DNA of 64,000 bases from Candidatus Magasanikiibacteriota bacterium (lineage in GTDB: Bacteria; Patescibacteriota; Patescibacteriia; Magasanikbacterales; UBA922): assembly GCA_003518365.1 (NCBI GenBank), contig DOYU01000019.1:15846-79845 (forward strand). Direction: 5' to 3'. A program made the translations under genes and the position numbers. The notes under the pieces are model-generated. The model saw nothing but the letters and a program-made list of their open reading frames with translations, did not search any database and was not told the DNA's origin. Shown here piece after piece: positions 24,646 through 32,441 of the stretch (its first letter is position 1; the number at the start of each line of letters is the position of its first letter).

Positions 24646-25407
24646 ATGAGCGACTATCTTGTTTGGGCTGAACAACGAATCACTGACTTCTCCGAAGCAA
24701 ACATAACCGCAATGTATGATCGCGGTTTTGTTTGTGTGCGTCCTGAAAATGGATTGATGCAACAGACCAGAAGCATCCGCATTGATCTGTCAAAATTTGA
24801 ACTTTCGAGCGAAAACAAAAGAATTTTGCGAAAAACAGAAGACCTTGATCTTACAATACACACACTCCCCTATAAAAACTATACATGGGAAATAGGAAAA
24901 ATGGGAAAAGATTTTTATGAACAAAAATTTGGTGATGGAACATTTTCTGCGAATAAAATAAAAGAATTGTTGACTGGAAAGCGGGATGATTTTAATCGAT
25001 TACTTTGTTATGTCATCCCGAACGAAGTGAGGGATCTTTCGGAGGAGACGTCTAGTGAATTAACACGAAACTCAAAAGGTGTGAAGCTCTCGGCTTCGAA
25101 AGATCCTTCGACTTCGCTCCGCTCCGCTCAGGATGACAATGCCGTAGGCTACTGCATTGCCGTGGAAACACCCGAAATCCTACACTACAGCTACCCATTC
25201 TACATTCTGCATTCTACATACACCAATCTAGGAATGGGCATGATGCTTCGCGCGATTGCATATGCAAAAGAACAAAACAAAAAGTACATCTACCTCGGTT
25301 CGTTTCAACGTCCTGGAGATATATACAAATTGCAGTTTTCTGGCATGGTGTGGTTTGATGGAGAGGTGTGGAGAGATGATTTGGAGGAATTGAAAAAATT
25401 AAACTAA
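24646..25407 (+). CDS. Arginyl/leucyl-tRNA--protein transferase (ATE/Bpt)-like protein
   Basis: 253 residues. RSIRIDLSKFELSSENKRIL with the following TEDLDL, and later HSTYTNLGMGMMLRAIAYAKE with KKYIYLGSF, match the order of motifs in bacterial Bpt/ATE enzymes, which add an amino acid from aminoacyl-tRNA to protein N-termini through a GNAT-like fold. The N-terminal cysteine pair of ATE1 is absent. About 44 codons in the middle (25008-25140) are a dispersed repeat that reads VIPNEVRDLSEETS ... SLRSAQDDNA, inserted in frame. It sits among envelope and cell-wall genes. The real substrate is unknown. Confidence 0.6.
   Translation: MSDYLVWAEQRITDFSEANITAMYDRGFVCVRPENGLMQQTRSIRIDLSKFELSSENKRILRKTEDLDLTIHTLPYKNYTWEIGKMGKDFYEQKFGDGTFSANKIKELLTGKRDDFNRLLCYVIPNEVRDLSEETSSELTRNSKGVKLSASKDPSTSLRSAQDDNAVGYCIAVETPEILHYSYPFYILHSTYTNLGMGMMLRAIAYAKEQNKKYIYLGSFQRPGDIYKLQFSGMVWFDGEVWRDDLEELKKLN
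25008..25140. repeat. In-frame inverted-repeat element inside the ATE/Bpt-like gene
   Basis: The outer arms gtcatcc (25012) and ggatgac (25131) and the inner arms gatctttc/gaaagatc pair, so the element can fold as a long hairpin. It encodes VIPNEVRDLSEETS and KDPSTSLRSAQDDN. A related element lies between glycosyltransferase genes at 31175-31256. Confidence 0.8.
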
Positions 25408-25416
25408 ACATGTTTT

Positions 25417-26043
25417 ATGACTAAATATAAGATAGAAACAGATTTTATTTTTCAAAAGACTAAGAAAAAACTTTTTTCAAAAAAGAACCATTTTATTACT
25501 ATTAAAAATAATCTTAAACAGAATGAATCCTATACAATAGGTATCAGAATAAAAAATTCAGGAAACAACACTTTACCTCAGGCTACAATCAAAAATTTAA
25601 AGATCCGACATTTAAGCATTGATTTATCACATCAAGAATTTGAGGATTATGATATGTGCATTAATAACCTAATTCCTGGAAAAACCGAAATTATTTGGTA
25701 TCCGATGAAATTTGTCACTCTCATGAATGGTTTAATTTGGCTTAACGCGAAAATTGAACCAAAAAACATTTCCGAAGAGCAAATAACTACTTTCCAAATT
25801 GATTCTATAGGACAAGCAAAAAAATATGAAAATAATGAAATAGGGAGTGAACTTTACGTTATCTCTGAAGTAGAAAAAAAACAAACAATAACTAATTCTT
25901 TACTTTTACTACTAACAATAGTTACAACGATTCAGGCCGTATTTGGTTTCAAAAAAGTAATTTCATGGTTTTTTAGCTTAATACTCTTTTCCCTCGAAAA
26001 ATTTTTATTGGCAATTCAACTTATTGCTAACTTAATAAAATGA
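25417..26043 (+). CDS. AT-rich hypothetical protein with a C-terminal membrane segment
   Basis: 208 residues, not recognised. Residues about 30-130 look like a beta-rich domain (alternating hydrophobic strands such as YTIGIRIKNSG and TEIIWYPMKF). One or two hydrophobic helices follow at about 155-205 (TNSLLLLLTIVTTIQAVFG). The base composition is far from its neighbours: 25441-25500 has 11 G/C of 60, against 29 of 60 in a dnaB sample. Its TGA overlaps the ATG of the Mpl-like gene (ATGA), so it is nevertheless fitted into the operon. It is probably a recent acquisition. Confidence 0.6.
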   Translation: MTKYKIETDFIFQKTKKKLFSKKNHFITIKNNLKQNESYTIGIRIKNSGNNTLPQATIKNLKIRHLSIDLSHQEFEDYDMCINNLIPGKTEIIWYPMKFVTLMNGLIWLNAKIEPKNISEEQITTFQIDSIGQAKKYENNEIGSELYVISEVEKKQTITNSLLLLLTIVTTIQAVFGFKKVISWFFSLILFSLEKFLLAIQLIANLIK

Positions 26044-27413
26044 AACACATCCACTTCATCGGCATCTGCGGCGTCGCCATGTCAGCACTCGCTATCGCCT
26101 ATAACAAACGCGGTTATAAAGTAACTGGATCTGACAAAGGCTTTTATCCACCTGTTTCTACAAATTTGCAAGAAGCTGGTATTGAGTTTTACCCAGGTTG
26201 GCATGTGGAAAAGATGACTGCTAAGGGTGATCCAGATGTTGTGATTGTCGGAAATGTCGCAGGATCGGAAAATCCAGAATGGCAATACGTGCAAGAACAC
26301 CAGATAGAATACCTCTCATATCCAGAAGCCATTGCAAAAGATTTTGTCCAAAAAAATTCTATTGTCTGCGCAGGCACCTACGGAAAATCCACAAGTGCTT
26401 CTATTCTGTCGTGGGTCCTCCTCGAAGCTGGCTTTGACCCAAGCTATATGTTTGGTGGCATCAGTCTCAATGATATTCCAGCAGCAACAATTGGCGACAG
26501 CGACTACTCTGTCCTCGAAGGCGATGAATACAAAAGTGCAAGATGGGACAACGGCGCAAAATTCTTCCATTACTCCCCTACTCATCTGCTTTTGACTTCT
26601 GTTGTTTGGGACCATGCAGATGTGTATCCGACAGAAAAAAGTTATGAAAACGCGTTTGAAAAACTCGTGAAAGGACTTCCAGAAAATGGACGACTTGTGG
26701 TTTCAGAAAAAGTACCCGAACAAATTGCCAAATTGCCAAATTGCCAAATTGTTACTTATGGAAAGGGCGAAAACAATGATTATCGCTACGACGATGTAAA
26801 AACGACAAAAGAAGGGACATCATTCACCATTTACAACAATTCAAACACCTACAACATTTCAACATCAAGTCTAGGAGACTACATGGCCGACAACATGACA
26901 GGATGTTTTGTCATGGCTCACCAACTTGGGATGAAACCAGAAAACATCATCAAACATCTGTCAACATATAAAAATATCAAGCGCCGACTCGAAAAAAGAT
27001 TTGATGGTGATATCACTGTCTTTGACGACATTGCACACTCCCCTACCAAAGCAGAAAAAGTATTGGAAAGTATCCGAAAGTTATATGATGGAAAAATCTT
27101 CGTCGTCTTCGAGCCAAACACCGGCAATAGAAAACCAGCATCACTGCCCGGATACGACAATGCCTTTGTCAGCGCAGATGAAGTCATCATCCCTCGCCTC
27201 TCACGTGTGAAAGTAGATGAAGAAGATCCAGACAAACCAATCTACGGCAAAGAACTTGCAAACGCGATTGCAAAAACGCACAGCAACGTTCACTTCATGC
27301 CAAACGATGATGAACTCGTCGAGTATCTGCTACAAGAAACAAAAAAAGGCGATGTTGTCGCCTTTCTCGGAAGTCATGGATTTCGTGGGATGATTTCGCA
27401 GCTGGTAAGCTAA
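26040..27413 (+). CDS. UDP-N-acetylmuramate ligase, Mpl-like (Mur ligase family)
   Basis: 457 residues with the three Mur-ligase domains: MKHIHFIGICGVAMSALA (UDP-binding Rossmann), CAGTYGKSTSASI (the ATP loop, where GTHGKTT is usual) and LEGDEYKSARWD plus SVVWDHADVYPTEKSY. The C-terminal domain contains FDDIAHSPTKAEKVL. The EGDEY and HYSPTHLLLTSV blocks favour Mpl, which recycles murein tripeptide, over MurC, but MurC activity cannot be excluded. An in-frame repeat at 26720-26751 encodes IAKLPNCQI. It overlaps the preceding AT-rich gene by four bases. Confidence 0.8.
   Translation: MKHIHFIGICGVAMSALAIAYNKRGYKVTGSDKGFYPPVSTNLQEAGIEFYPGWHVEKMTAKGDPDVVIVGNVAGSENPEWQYVQEHQIEYLSYPEAIAKDFVQKNSIVCAGTYGKSTSASILSWVLLEAGFDPSYMFGGISLNDIPAATIGDSDYSVLEGDEYKSARWDNGAKFFHYSPTHLLLTSVVWDHADVYPTEKSYENAFEKLVKGLPENGRLVVSEKVPEQIAKLPNCQIVTYGKGENNDYRYDDVKTTKEGTSFTIYNNSNTYNISTSSLGDYMADNMTGCFVMAHQLGMKPENIIKHLSTYKNIKRRLEKRFDGDITVFDDIAHSPTKAEKVLESIRKLYDGKIFVVFEPNTGNRKPASLPGYDNAFVSADEVIIPRLSRVKVDEEDPDKPIYGKELANAIAKTHSNVHFMPNDDELVEYLLQETKKGDVVAFLGSHGFRGMISQLVS
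26720..26751. repeat. In-frame intragenic tandem repeat (caaattgc) x4 in the Mpl-like gene
   Basis: Four near-perfect eight-base units (acaaattgccaaattgccaaattgccaaattg), translated QIAKLPNCQI. The same word as in priA and the GT4 gene. Confidence 0.8.
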
Positions 27414-27585
27414 TAAGCAGTAAGCAGAATAAGCAAATAAGCGATAAGCAAACTTAGACCGTTCCTTCTCCTTGTAGGAGAAGGACAGGATGAGGTCTCA
27501 ACCGTTCATAATTTAGATATGCTTTGCAAGTGCTGAGACCTCTCTCTGTCTCTCTCCTAACAGGAGAGAGAACGTACTAACAAGC
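27414..27585. repeat. Composite intergenic repeat region
   Basis: First ataagcagtaagcagaataagc words (27414-27450). Then a REP-like pair: ccttctccttgtaggagaagg (27463) and ctctctcctaacaggagagag (27552), with gaggtctcaacc/gctgagacctc arms between them. It fills the gap between the Mpl-like and LysW-like genes. Confidence 0.7.
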
Positions 27586-27590
27586 TCGTC

Positions 27591-27752
27591 CTATTTCCCC
27601 TCCTCTACAATTTCTGCTTCAAGATGCTCTTCCTCCATCTTCGTCACTTCTAGCGTAATGCCACACATCTGACATTCTACGACATGTCCAACAGCAAGAT
27701 CAGGATATGAAGAAAGGTCGACATCGTTTTTGCATTCAATACAGGTAAGCAT
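27591..27752 (-). CDS. LysW-like small zinc-ribbon / amino-group carrier protein
   Basis: 53 residues, MLTCIECKNDVDLSSYPDL, then VECQMCGITLEVTK and an acidic tail EEEHLEAEIVEEGK. Two CxxC pairs give a zinc ribbon. The acidic, Glu-rich C-terminus ending near EEGK is like LysW, the carrier protein of the alpha-aminoadipate or ornithine pathways, though the family's terminal EDWGE is not present. An in-frame ATG one codon earlier is possible. It is divergent from the PLP-enzyme gene, 26 bases away. No LysX or LysZ partner is in the window, so the role is open. Confidence 0.6.
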   Translation of the reverse strand: MLTCIECKNDVDLSSYPDLAVGHVVECQMCGITLEVTKMEEEHLEAEIVEEGK

Positions 27753-27778
27753 CATACAATAGTTGCGTTAAGAGCTCA

Positions 27779-28741
27779 ATGAATGATAGGATAGCAGATG
27801 TTCAACGATTTGGCAACATAGCATATTTCCCCATGAAGACGCCACAGCAATCAAATCCAAACCTTGCAAAGGCACTCGGCACACCGAGCGTATTTTTGAA
27901 ACGCGAAGACGAGCATCCATACGGATCACACAAAGGACGTTCTATCCCTCACATGATGAAAACGTATGTGAAGCGTGATGGAATTCGTGATTTTGTCATT
28001 TCAAGCTCTGGCAATGCGGCACTTGCTGCCATCCGCATGGCAGTAAAGCATAATCAGAATAATCCTGAAAAACAAATTACATTGCGAGTGTTTGTAGGAA
28101 ATAATATCGATGAAAAAAAATTGCAAAAACTGCATTTTGAAATCAGTACTCAGACATCTGACATCAGTATTGAACAAGTTGAAAGACCAAAGCAAGAAGC
28201 ATTCAAACTTGATAAAGAAGGAACCGCGAAATCGCTCCGACAATCCACCGATGACCTCGCACTTGAAGGATATCACGAACTTGCGTATGAACTCATGAAA
28301 ATTCCAGATCTCAAAGCAGTCTTCATTCCTACTTCTTCTGGAACCACAGCTCAAGCTCTTGCAGAAGTATTTGCAAAAGAACAACCGTTCACACAAGTTC
28401 ATATCGTACAAACAACAGCGTGTCACCCACTTGCTGAAGCCCTGGGTGCCACGTCTCTCCCCCTTACCAAGGGGGAGAACAAGAGGGGGTCTATCGCCGG
28501 AGCGATCGTCGACAACGTCGCTCTTCGCAAATCAGCAGTTGTTGAAAGTATTACAAAAACACATGGCAACGGATGGATCGTGACAGACGAAGACATCACC
28601 TCCGCACAACAAATAACACAACAAACAACGGGCATTTCTATTTCACCAAATAGTGCACTCGCTGTTGCAGGATTGAAAAAGGCAATTGATACGGGAACAA
28701 CGTTTGAAGGTGCTGTTGCATGTGTGATTACAGGTGCATAA
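27779..28741 (+). CDS. Fold-type II PLP-dependent enzyme (threonine synthase-like)
   Basis: 320 residues. VFLKREDEHPYGSHKGRS holds the probable PLP lysine, ISSSGNAALAAIRMA the phosphate-contacting loop, and PTSSGTTAQALAE the second ligand loop. The nearest families are threonine synthase and threonine/serine dehydratase. The substrate is not determined. Two in-frame repeats are visible: STQTSDISIEQ (about 28140-28175) and SLPLTKGENKRG (28453-28496), the latter from the ccccttaccaagggg element. No ribosome site is visible. Confidence 0.75.
   Translation: MNDRIADVQRFGNIAYFPMKTPQQSNPNLAKALGTPSVFLKREDEHPYGSHKGRSIPHMMKTYVKRDGIRDFVISSSGNAALAAIRMAVKHNQNNPEKQITLRVFVGNNIDEKKLQKLHFEISTQTSDISIEQVERPKQEAFKLDKEGTAKSLRQSTDDLALEGYHELAYELMKIPDLKAVFIPTSSGTTAQALAEVFAKEQPFTQVHIVQTTACHPLAEALGATSLPLTKGENKRGSIAGAIVDNVALRKSAVVESITKTHGNGWIVTDEDITSAQQITQQTTGISISPNSALAVAGLKKAIDTGTTFEGAVACVITGA
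28453..28496. repeat. In-frame REP-like element in the PLP-enzyme gene
   Basis: ctcccccttaccaagggggag is a near-perfect palindrome, followed by aacaagaggggg. It encodes SLPLTKGENKRGS. It is a relative of the intergenic element at 6985-7130. Confidence 0.75.
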
Positions 28742-28780
28742 CTTACAATATACTTTGGGTGAGTCAAAAAGGAGGTTCAC

Positions 28781-29005
28781 GTGAATCAGGTACATACGTG
28801 CCCGAAACATCGTGGCACTCTGGTAACTCCGACAGATACAACATGTCACAATCATGCTGGATCACTTCAGCAACGATTCCATAACATGCACTGTCGTCAC
28901 CTACATTGCCCATACGCGCTGAAAAGCGCGGAAAGGCACATAGACGTCCCCACGCACGAGCCAAGAAATTGGCTGGAGCGTGTGCTCAAATTTCTGAGCA
29001 GCTAA
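28781..29005 (+). CDS. Small Cys/His-rich (probable zinc-binding) orphan protein
   Basis: 74 residues from the GTG at 28781, chosen because aaaggaggt lies at perfect spacing. Cysteine and histidine spacing (CPKHRG; CHNHAG; HCRHLHC) suggests one or two zinc sites in the first 55 residues. A basic, amphipathic C-terminal helix (NWLERVLKFL) follows. No known family. It has its own terminator at 29050-29083. Like the other orphans it is short, GC-rich, single and placed at an operon border. A DNA- or RNA-binding regulator would fit the look, but that is only a guess. Confidence 0.6.
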   Translation: MNQVHTCPKHRGTLVTPTDTTCHNHAGSLQQRFHNMHCRHLHCPYALKSAERHIDVPTHEPRNWLERVLKFLSS

Positions 29006-29049
29006 ACAACGGGTTTCGTTCATCGAAGCCCTCACCCAAAGTATATGGT

Positions 29050-29083
29050 AAAAAACGTTCGAGACATCTCGAGCGTTTTTTTT
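29050..29083 (+). terminator. Rho-independent terminator of the 28781 gene
   Basis: aacgttcgag/ctcgagcgtt stem (10 bp including one G-T pair), four-base loop, then eight T. Confidence 0.9.
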
Positions 29084-29125
29084 ATTTCCTAGTTTCAGGT
29101 TCCCAGCTACCAGTCCCAAATTATT

Positions 29126-30274
29126 TCACCACCAAATCAATCCCCTCACTACAATCCAATAATAGACTTCCATCACAGGATTTCCAACATACAAGACCAA
29201 TGGATGTTCTGTTTCTTTTTCTTGAAAAAATATTCCCCGAGCAACGTTATGCAAAAATTCCCTATCAGTAATTTTTCTTGTTTTCTGAATCTTCAATCGC
29301 TTGTTCCACCACAGTTGCCAATGTTCTTTTTTACACCAATACTGATACACCTTTTTCTTTTCACCAGCCCACCCACCTTTTATCGCAAAGAGCCAGAGAC
29401 CGAGCTCCAGTAGGACAAGGATAGGAAGTAAAAGCAGTAATGTAGGAATGCGATAATATAACAAAAGCAATGCATACCTATTTCTCTCCATCCAAAAATA
29501 TTTTGATATGCTTTTACTAAATTGATATTTGTGAAAAAATTCTGCATCCTTTATCAGCACAGTTCTGTACTGTTGCATTTTTAATCGTAATGAATAGTCT
29601 GTATCTTCGTGATAGAGAAAATAATCTTCATCCCATAACCCGTATTCTTTTAGCAAATCCGTTCTGAGCATCGTACCAGCGCCACTAAGATATCCAACGT
29701 CAGCAACGGCAGGAACATCTACGGTTTCTTTTTTCCAGCGGTAGTAATTGCCATATCCAAAGCCGAGGTAATGAAACGCATTTCCAGCAGTATTTACCAA
29801 ATCCGTCTCAGGATGGAGTAAAATCATTGGCTGGCTAGCACCAATTTTTTTATCAGCTTCCATTGCATCAACCATTTTTTCAATACAATTCTCTCCGAGG
29901 TATGCATCACCGTTGTGCAGGAACACATAGTCATATCCATTGTCTATCGCCCACTGCATACCCAGATTATTTCCACCAGAAAATCCCAAATTTTCTTTTT
30001 GTGGGAGGAATGTTGTATGAGGCAACTTGTCCGCGTGTTTTGCCAACGTTTCTTCAATGTACGGCACCGCAGATACATGCTCTGGTCGATGCGTATTGTA
30101 TACGAGCAAAAATTCAATAGCATTTTTTGGATATGTTTGCGAGACAACACCAGCAATAGCATCTTCGAGATACTGCTGAGGCTCCTGATCCCAGAGGAGA
30201 TACATGATGACGACTTTATTCCGAGCAGAACGAAGCAGCGGCGAGGAATCTGTTGTATGCGTATCGTTCATCAT
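29126..30274 (-). CDS. Family 2 glycosyltransferase (rhamnosyltransferase-type)
   Basis: 382 residues. A GT-A domain (NLGFSGGNNLGMQWAIDNG; HNGDAYLGENCIEKM, the DxD-like motif; VGYLSGAGTMLRTDLL; YFLYHEDTDYSLRL) is followed by one or two hydrophobic helices at about 275-300 and a basic C-terminal region. The NxGFxGGNN and D-x-D-Y-S-L-R patterns are typical of rhamnosyl-type GT2 enzymes, which fits the dTDP-rhamnose genes a few kilobases away. The exact start is uncertain (ATGATG at 30274, or later). Confidence 0.85.
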   Translation of the reverse strand: MMNDTHTTDSSPLLRSARNKVVIMYLLWDQEPQQYLEDAIAGVVSQTYPKNAIEFLLVYNTHRPEHVSAVPYIEETLAKHADKLPHTTFLPQKENLGFSGGNNLGMQWAIDNGYDYVFLHNGDAYLGENCIEKMVDAMEADKKIGASQPMILLHPETDLVNTAGNAFHYLGFGYGNYYRWKKETVDVPAVADVGYLSGAGTMLRTDLLKEYGLWDEDYFLYHEDTDYSLRLKMQQYRTVLIKDAEFFHKYQFSKSISKYFWMERNRYALLLLYYRIPTLLLLLPILVLLELGLWLFAIKGGWAGEKKKVYQYWCKKEHWQLWWNKRLKIQKTRKITDREFLHNVARGIFFQEKETEHPLVLYVGNPVMEVYYWIVVRGLIWW

Positions 30275-30326
30275 AGTTCGTATCTTCGTAAAATTTCGTA
30301 GTTCGTACTCTTGCGTACGTTCGAGG
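30275..30326. repeat. Intergenic shuffled-word repeat (agttcgta/cttcgta)
   Basis: catagttcgtatcttcgtaaaatttcgtagttcgtactcttgcgtacg: iterated seven- to nine-base words, the same family as the in-frame insertion in mnmA. It fills the gap between two GT2 genes. Confidence 0.65.
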
Positions 30327-31151
30327 TTAATAATAAAATCTACTATTCCCTCGCCATTTCAAAAAATACTTGAGCCAACTCTTGATATGCTGTCGTGCAT
30401 ATTTGTTTTTCAGTAAAGCATTCACAATACCAGGTACTTTTGCAGAAGCACGCTTATGCACATGAGAAAGTGAAATATCGTGCACATAATATACTGGCCA
30501 ATGTTCTTCCCACATGCGTCGACACCAATCTGAGTCTTCTGCATACATCCAAAAGCGTTCATCAAAGACACCCACAGCATCAATCGCTTGTTTTCGTACA
30601 AACATAGCTGACCCCATAATCCAATCAACTGGCTGTGTCTTATCATGATCAAAATCTTTCATCAGAAAATTGTCTGCAATTTTTTTTCCCTTTCCTTTAT
30701 TTCCTAGAGACGTTCTGCTATACACAGGTTGCAAAAAAGTTGGAAATCGATAGCACGAGTATTGCAATGTCCCATCCGGATAAAAAATCTTTGGTCCCAT
30801 GATTCCCACCTTTGGGTGTGATTCCATATATGAAAAACATTTCTGCAAAAACCCTTGACCAGCGGGAAACGTAGTATCTGGATTGAGGACAAAATAATAG
30901 GTTGCGTCTACTGCTCCTATAGCTTTATTGTGAGACTTTCCAAATCCTTCATTTTTTTCCTGACGAAGTACGGTGATATTGGAAAATTTTTCCTTTACTA
31001 TAGGCTCAATATCTTCTGCAGAATGATTGTCAACGATCACCACAGCGACATCAAGCCCACTGTCTTTTGAATCAGCAAAAAGGGACGTAAGACATCGTAC
31101 GATGTCTTCAGCCTCGTTTGTATTTACCATTGTGATACAAATATCGTGCAT
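30327..31151 (-). CDS. Family 2 glycosyltransferase
   Basis: 274 residues from the ATG at 31151 (MHDICITMVNTNEAEDIVRC). Motifs are VVIVDNHSAED, NEGFGKSHNKAI, FVLNPDTTF (the DxD equivalent), then GPKIFYPDGTLQYSCYRFPT and RFWMYAEDSDWCRRMW. An upstream in-frame extension would run through a dispersed inverted repeat (31175-31256) and is rejected. It is one of four neighbouring GT2 genes in the same direction, presumably assembling one glycan. Confidence 0.85.
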   Translation of the reverse strand: MHDICITMVNTNEAEDIVRCLTSLFADSKDSGLDVAVVIVDNHSAEDIEPIVKEKFSNITVLRQEKNEGFGKSHNKAIGAVDATYYFVLNPDTTFPAGQGFLQKCFSYMESHPKVGIMGPKIFYPDGTLQYSCYRFPTFLQPVYSRTSLGNKGKGKKIADNFLMKDFDHDKTQPVDWIMGSAMFVRKQAIDAVGVFDERFWMYAEDSDWCRRMWEEHWPVYYVHDISLSHVHKRASAKVPGIVNALLKNKYARQHIKSWLKYFLKWRGNSRFYY

Positions 31152-31174
31152 AGTATGATTATTCCAATCTTTAG

Positions 31175-31256
31175 TGTCATCCTGAACTTGATTCAGGATC
31201 TGTACCACTTCAGACGTCCTCAATATGAAAGATTCTGAATCAAGTTCAGAATGACA
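31175..31256. repeat. Long inverted repeat (tgtcatcctgaacttgattcagg)
   Basis: Arm 31175-31200 and arm 31231-31256 are complementary with two mismatches in 26 and can form a long hairpin. Translated, it gives SELDSES and LNQVQDD, peptide strings I know as a frequent repeat signature in bacterial genomes. It lies between two GT2 genes. Confidence 0.85.
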
Positions 31257-31264
31257 ATTTTCTT

Positions 31265-32359
31265 TCAAAACCAACGTCTCAACCCTTTCCAATACATTTT
31301 TCTACTCTTTACAATAGCCTTTCTCGCTCGTCGTGTATATCCCACATGTTTCAATATTTCAAACCAACCAAGGAAAATCGTGCGCGGATCAGTAAACAAA
31401 ATAAATCCAAATTTCTTTGCTTCGTACCAAAAAATGAATGGAAGATCACGCAACACATTTTGCCAGTATTCATTTTTATACAGTGTCCGCAAATGATTTT
31501 TATATGAATGAAATCTGATATACGGTGATTGTCGACGCTTATTTTTTATTGCGGCAACATCGGTATGTTTTTTTGGTGCCGCACCGGTACGATCATGATA
31601 CGCTACACTTTTCAGCAAGACATATGAGGTAAAGCCAGCATTACGCATGCGATATGCCAAATCAAGATCCTCTTTATACGAACCATACGTAGGATCAAAA
31701 ATGGCATCCTCTGGCAAGAGCAATGTATCAATCATTTTTTTCCGAAACATCGCAAGCGCACCAGACACACCAAACACTTCAACATACGTCTTCTCATATA
31801 ATCTCTGCACATCCGTACTTGCACTTGCCTCTTCCCAAGTGTATTGCGCGAGCCATTCTACGGCACGTCTATTTCTAAAGAGTCTCACCCCAATCGCATC
31901 GATATCTCTTGTGTATCCAGCCTTTGCAGCGACGTCTCTCTCTTGTTGTTTTTTTGCTGATGCGTCTACTTGTGCGAAATCCCATCTCATGAGCCGTGGC
32001 GCAACAGACGCAACATCTTTTTGTTCATCAAGAAAAGACACCATATCCGCAAACACGGTTGGTTCGAGATACATGTCAGGATTGAGCATGAGAAAATACG
32101 CAGCATCGGATACTCGATAGGCTTTATTATGCGCTTTTGCAAATCCTTCATTTGTGTCACTATGCAGGATGCGATAAGATCTTCCCATTTCTTTTGCAAA
32201 TCCTTCTGCAACAGAGATGACATCTCCATCAGCAGCATTATCAACAATCAGCAGTTCCCAATCTTGAAACGTCTGCTTTTTCAGAGAATCAAATAAATAT
32301 GGAAGATACTTTGCTTCTCCCTTACTATAGAGCGCGAGACTTACGGTGAGTTTATTCAT
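31265..32359 (-). CDS. Family 2 glycosyltransferase with C-terminal extension
   Basis: 364 residues from the ATG at 32359 (MNKLTVSLALYSKGEAKYL). Core motifs are LLIVDNAADGD, NEGFAKAHNKAY, FLMLNPDMYLEP, then EVFGVSGALAMFRKK and GSYKEDLDLAYRMR. An additional 100-residue C-terminal stretch (from RTGAAPKKH) is rich in basic and aromatic residues and may bind the membrane. The donor is unknown. It belongs to the GT2 tandem. Confidence 0.85.
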   Translation of the reverse strand: MNKLTVSLALYSKGEAKYLPYLFDSLKKQTFQDWELLIVDNAADGDVISVAEGFAKEMGRSYRILHSDTNEGFAKAHNKAYRVSDAAYFLMLNPDMYLEPTVFADMVSFLDEQKDVASVAPRLMRWDFAQVDASAKKQQERDVAAKAGYTRDIDAIGVRLFRNRRAVEWLAQYTWEEASASTDVQRLYEKTYVEVFGVSGALAMFRKKMIDTLLLPEDAIFDPTYGSYKEDLDLAYRMRNAGFTSYVLLKSVAYHDRTGAAPKKHTDVAAIKNKRRQSPYIRFHSYKNHLRTLYKNEYWQNVLRDLPFIFWYEAKKFGFILFTDPRTIFLGWFEILKHVGYTRRARKAIVKSRKMYWKGLRRWF

Positions 32360-32363
32360 AAGA

Positions 32364-32441
32364 TGAATACTGATATTCAGATAATCCAGATCCACGGATT
32401 GATATATCTGTAAATCTGGATTATCCGTATATCCGGATACG
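32364..32441. repeat. Intergenic inverted repeat (gataatccaga)
   Basis: gataatccaga (32380-32390) and tctggattatc (32415-32425) are perfectly complementary, and the outer words (tccacggat, atccgtatatccgg) extend the symmetry. It fills the gap between two GT2 genes. Confidence 0.7.

Noticed and set aside
26720..26751. CRISPR-like repeat array
   Set aside because: The eight-base units are contiguous, without spacers, and encode protein in frame. No cas gene is in the window.
31152..31292. N-terminal extension of the GT2 protein (SELDSES string)
   Set aside because: The stretch is an intergenic inverted repeat that happens to be open. GT2 homology begins at the ATG at 31151.
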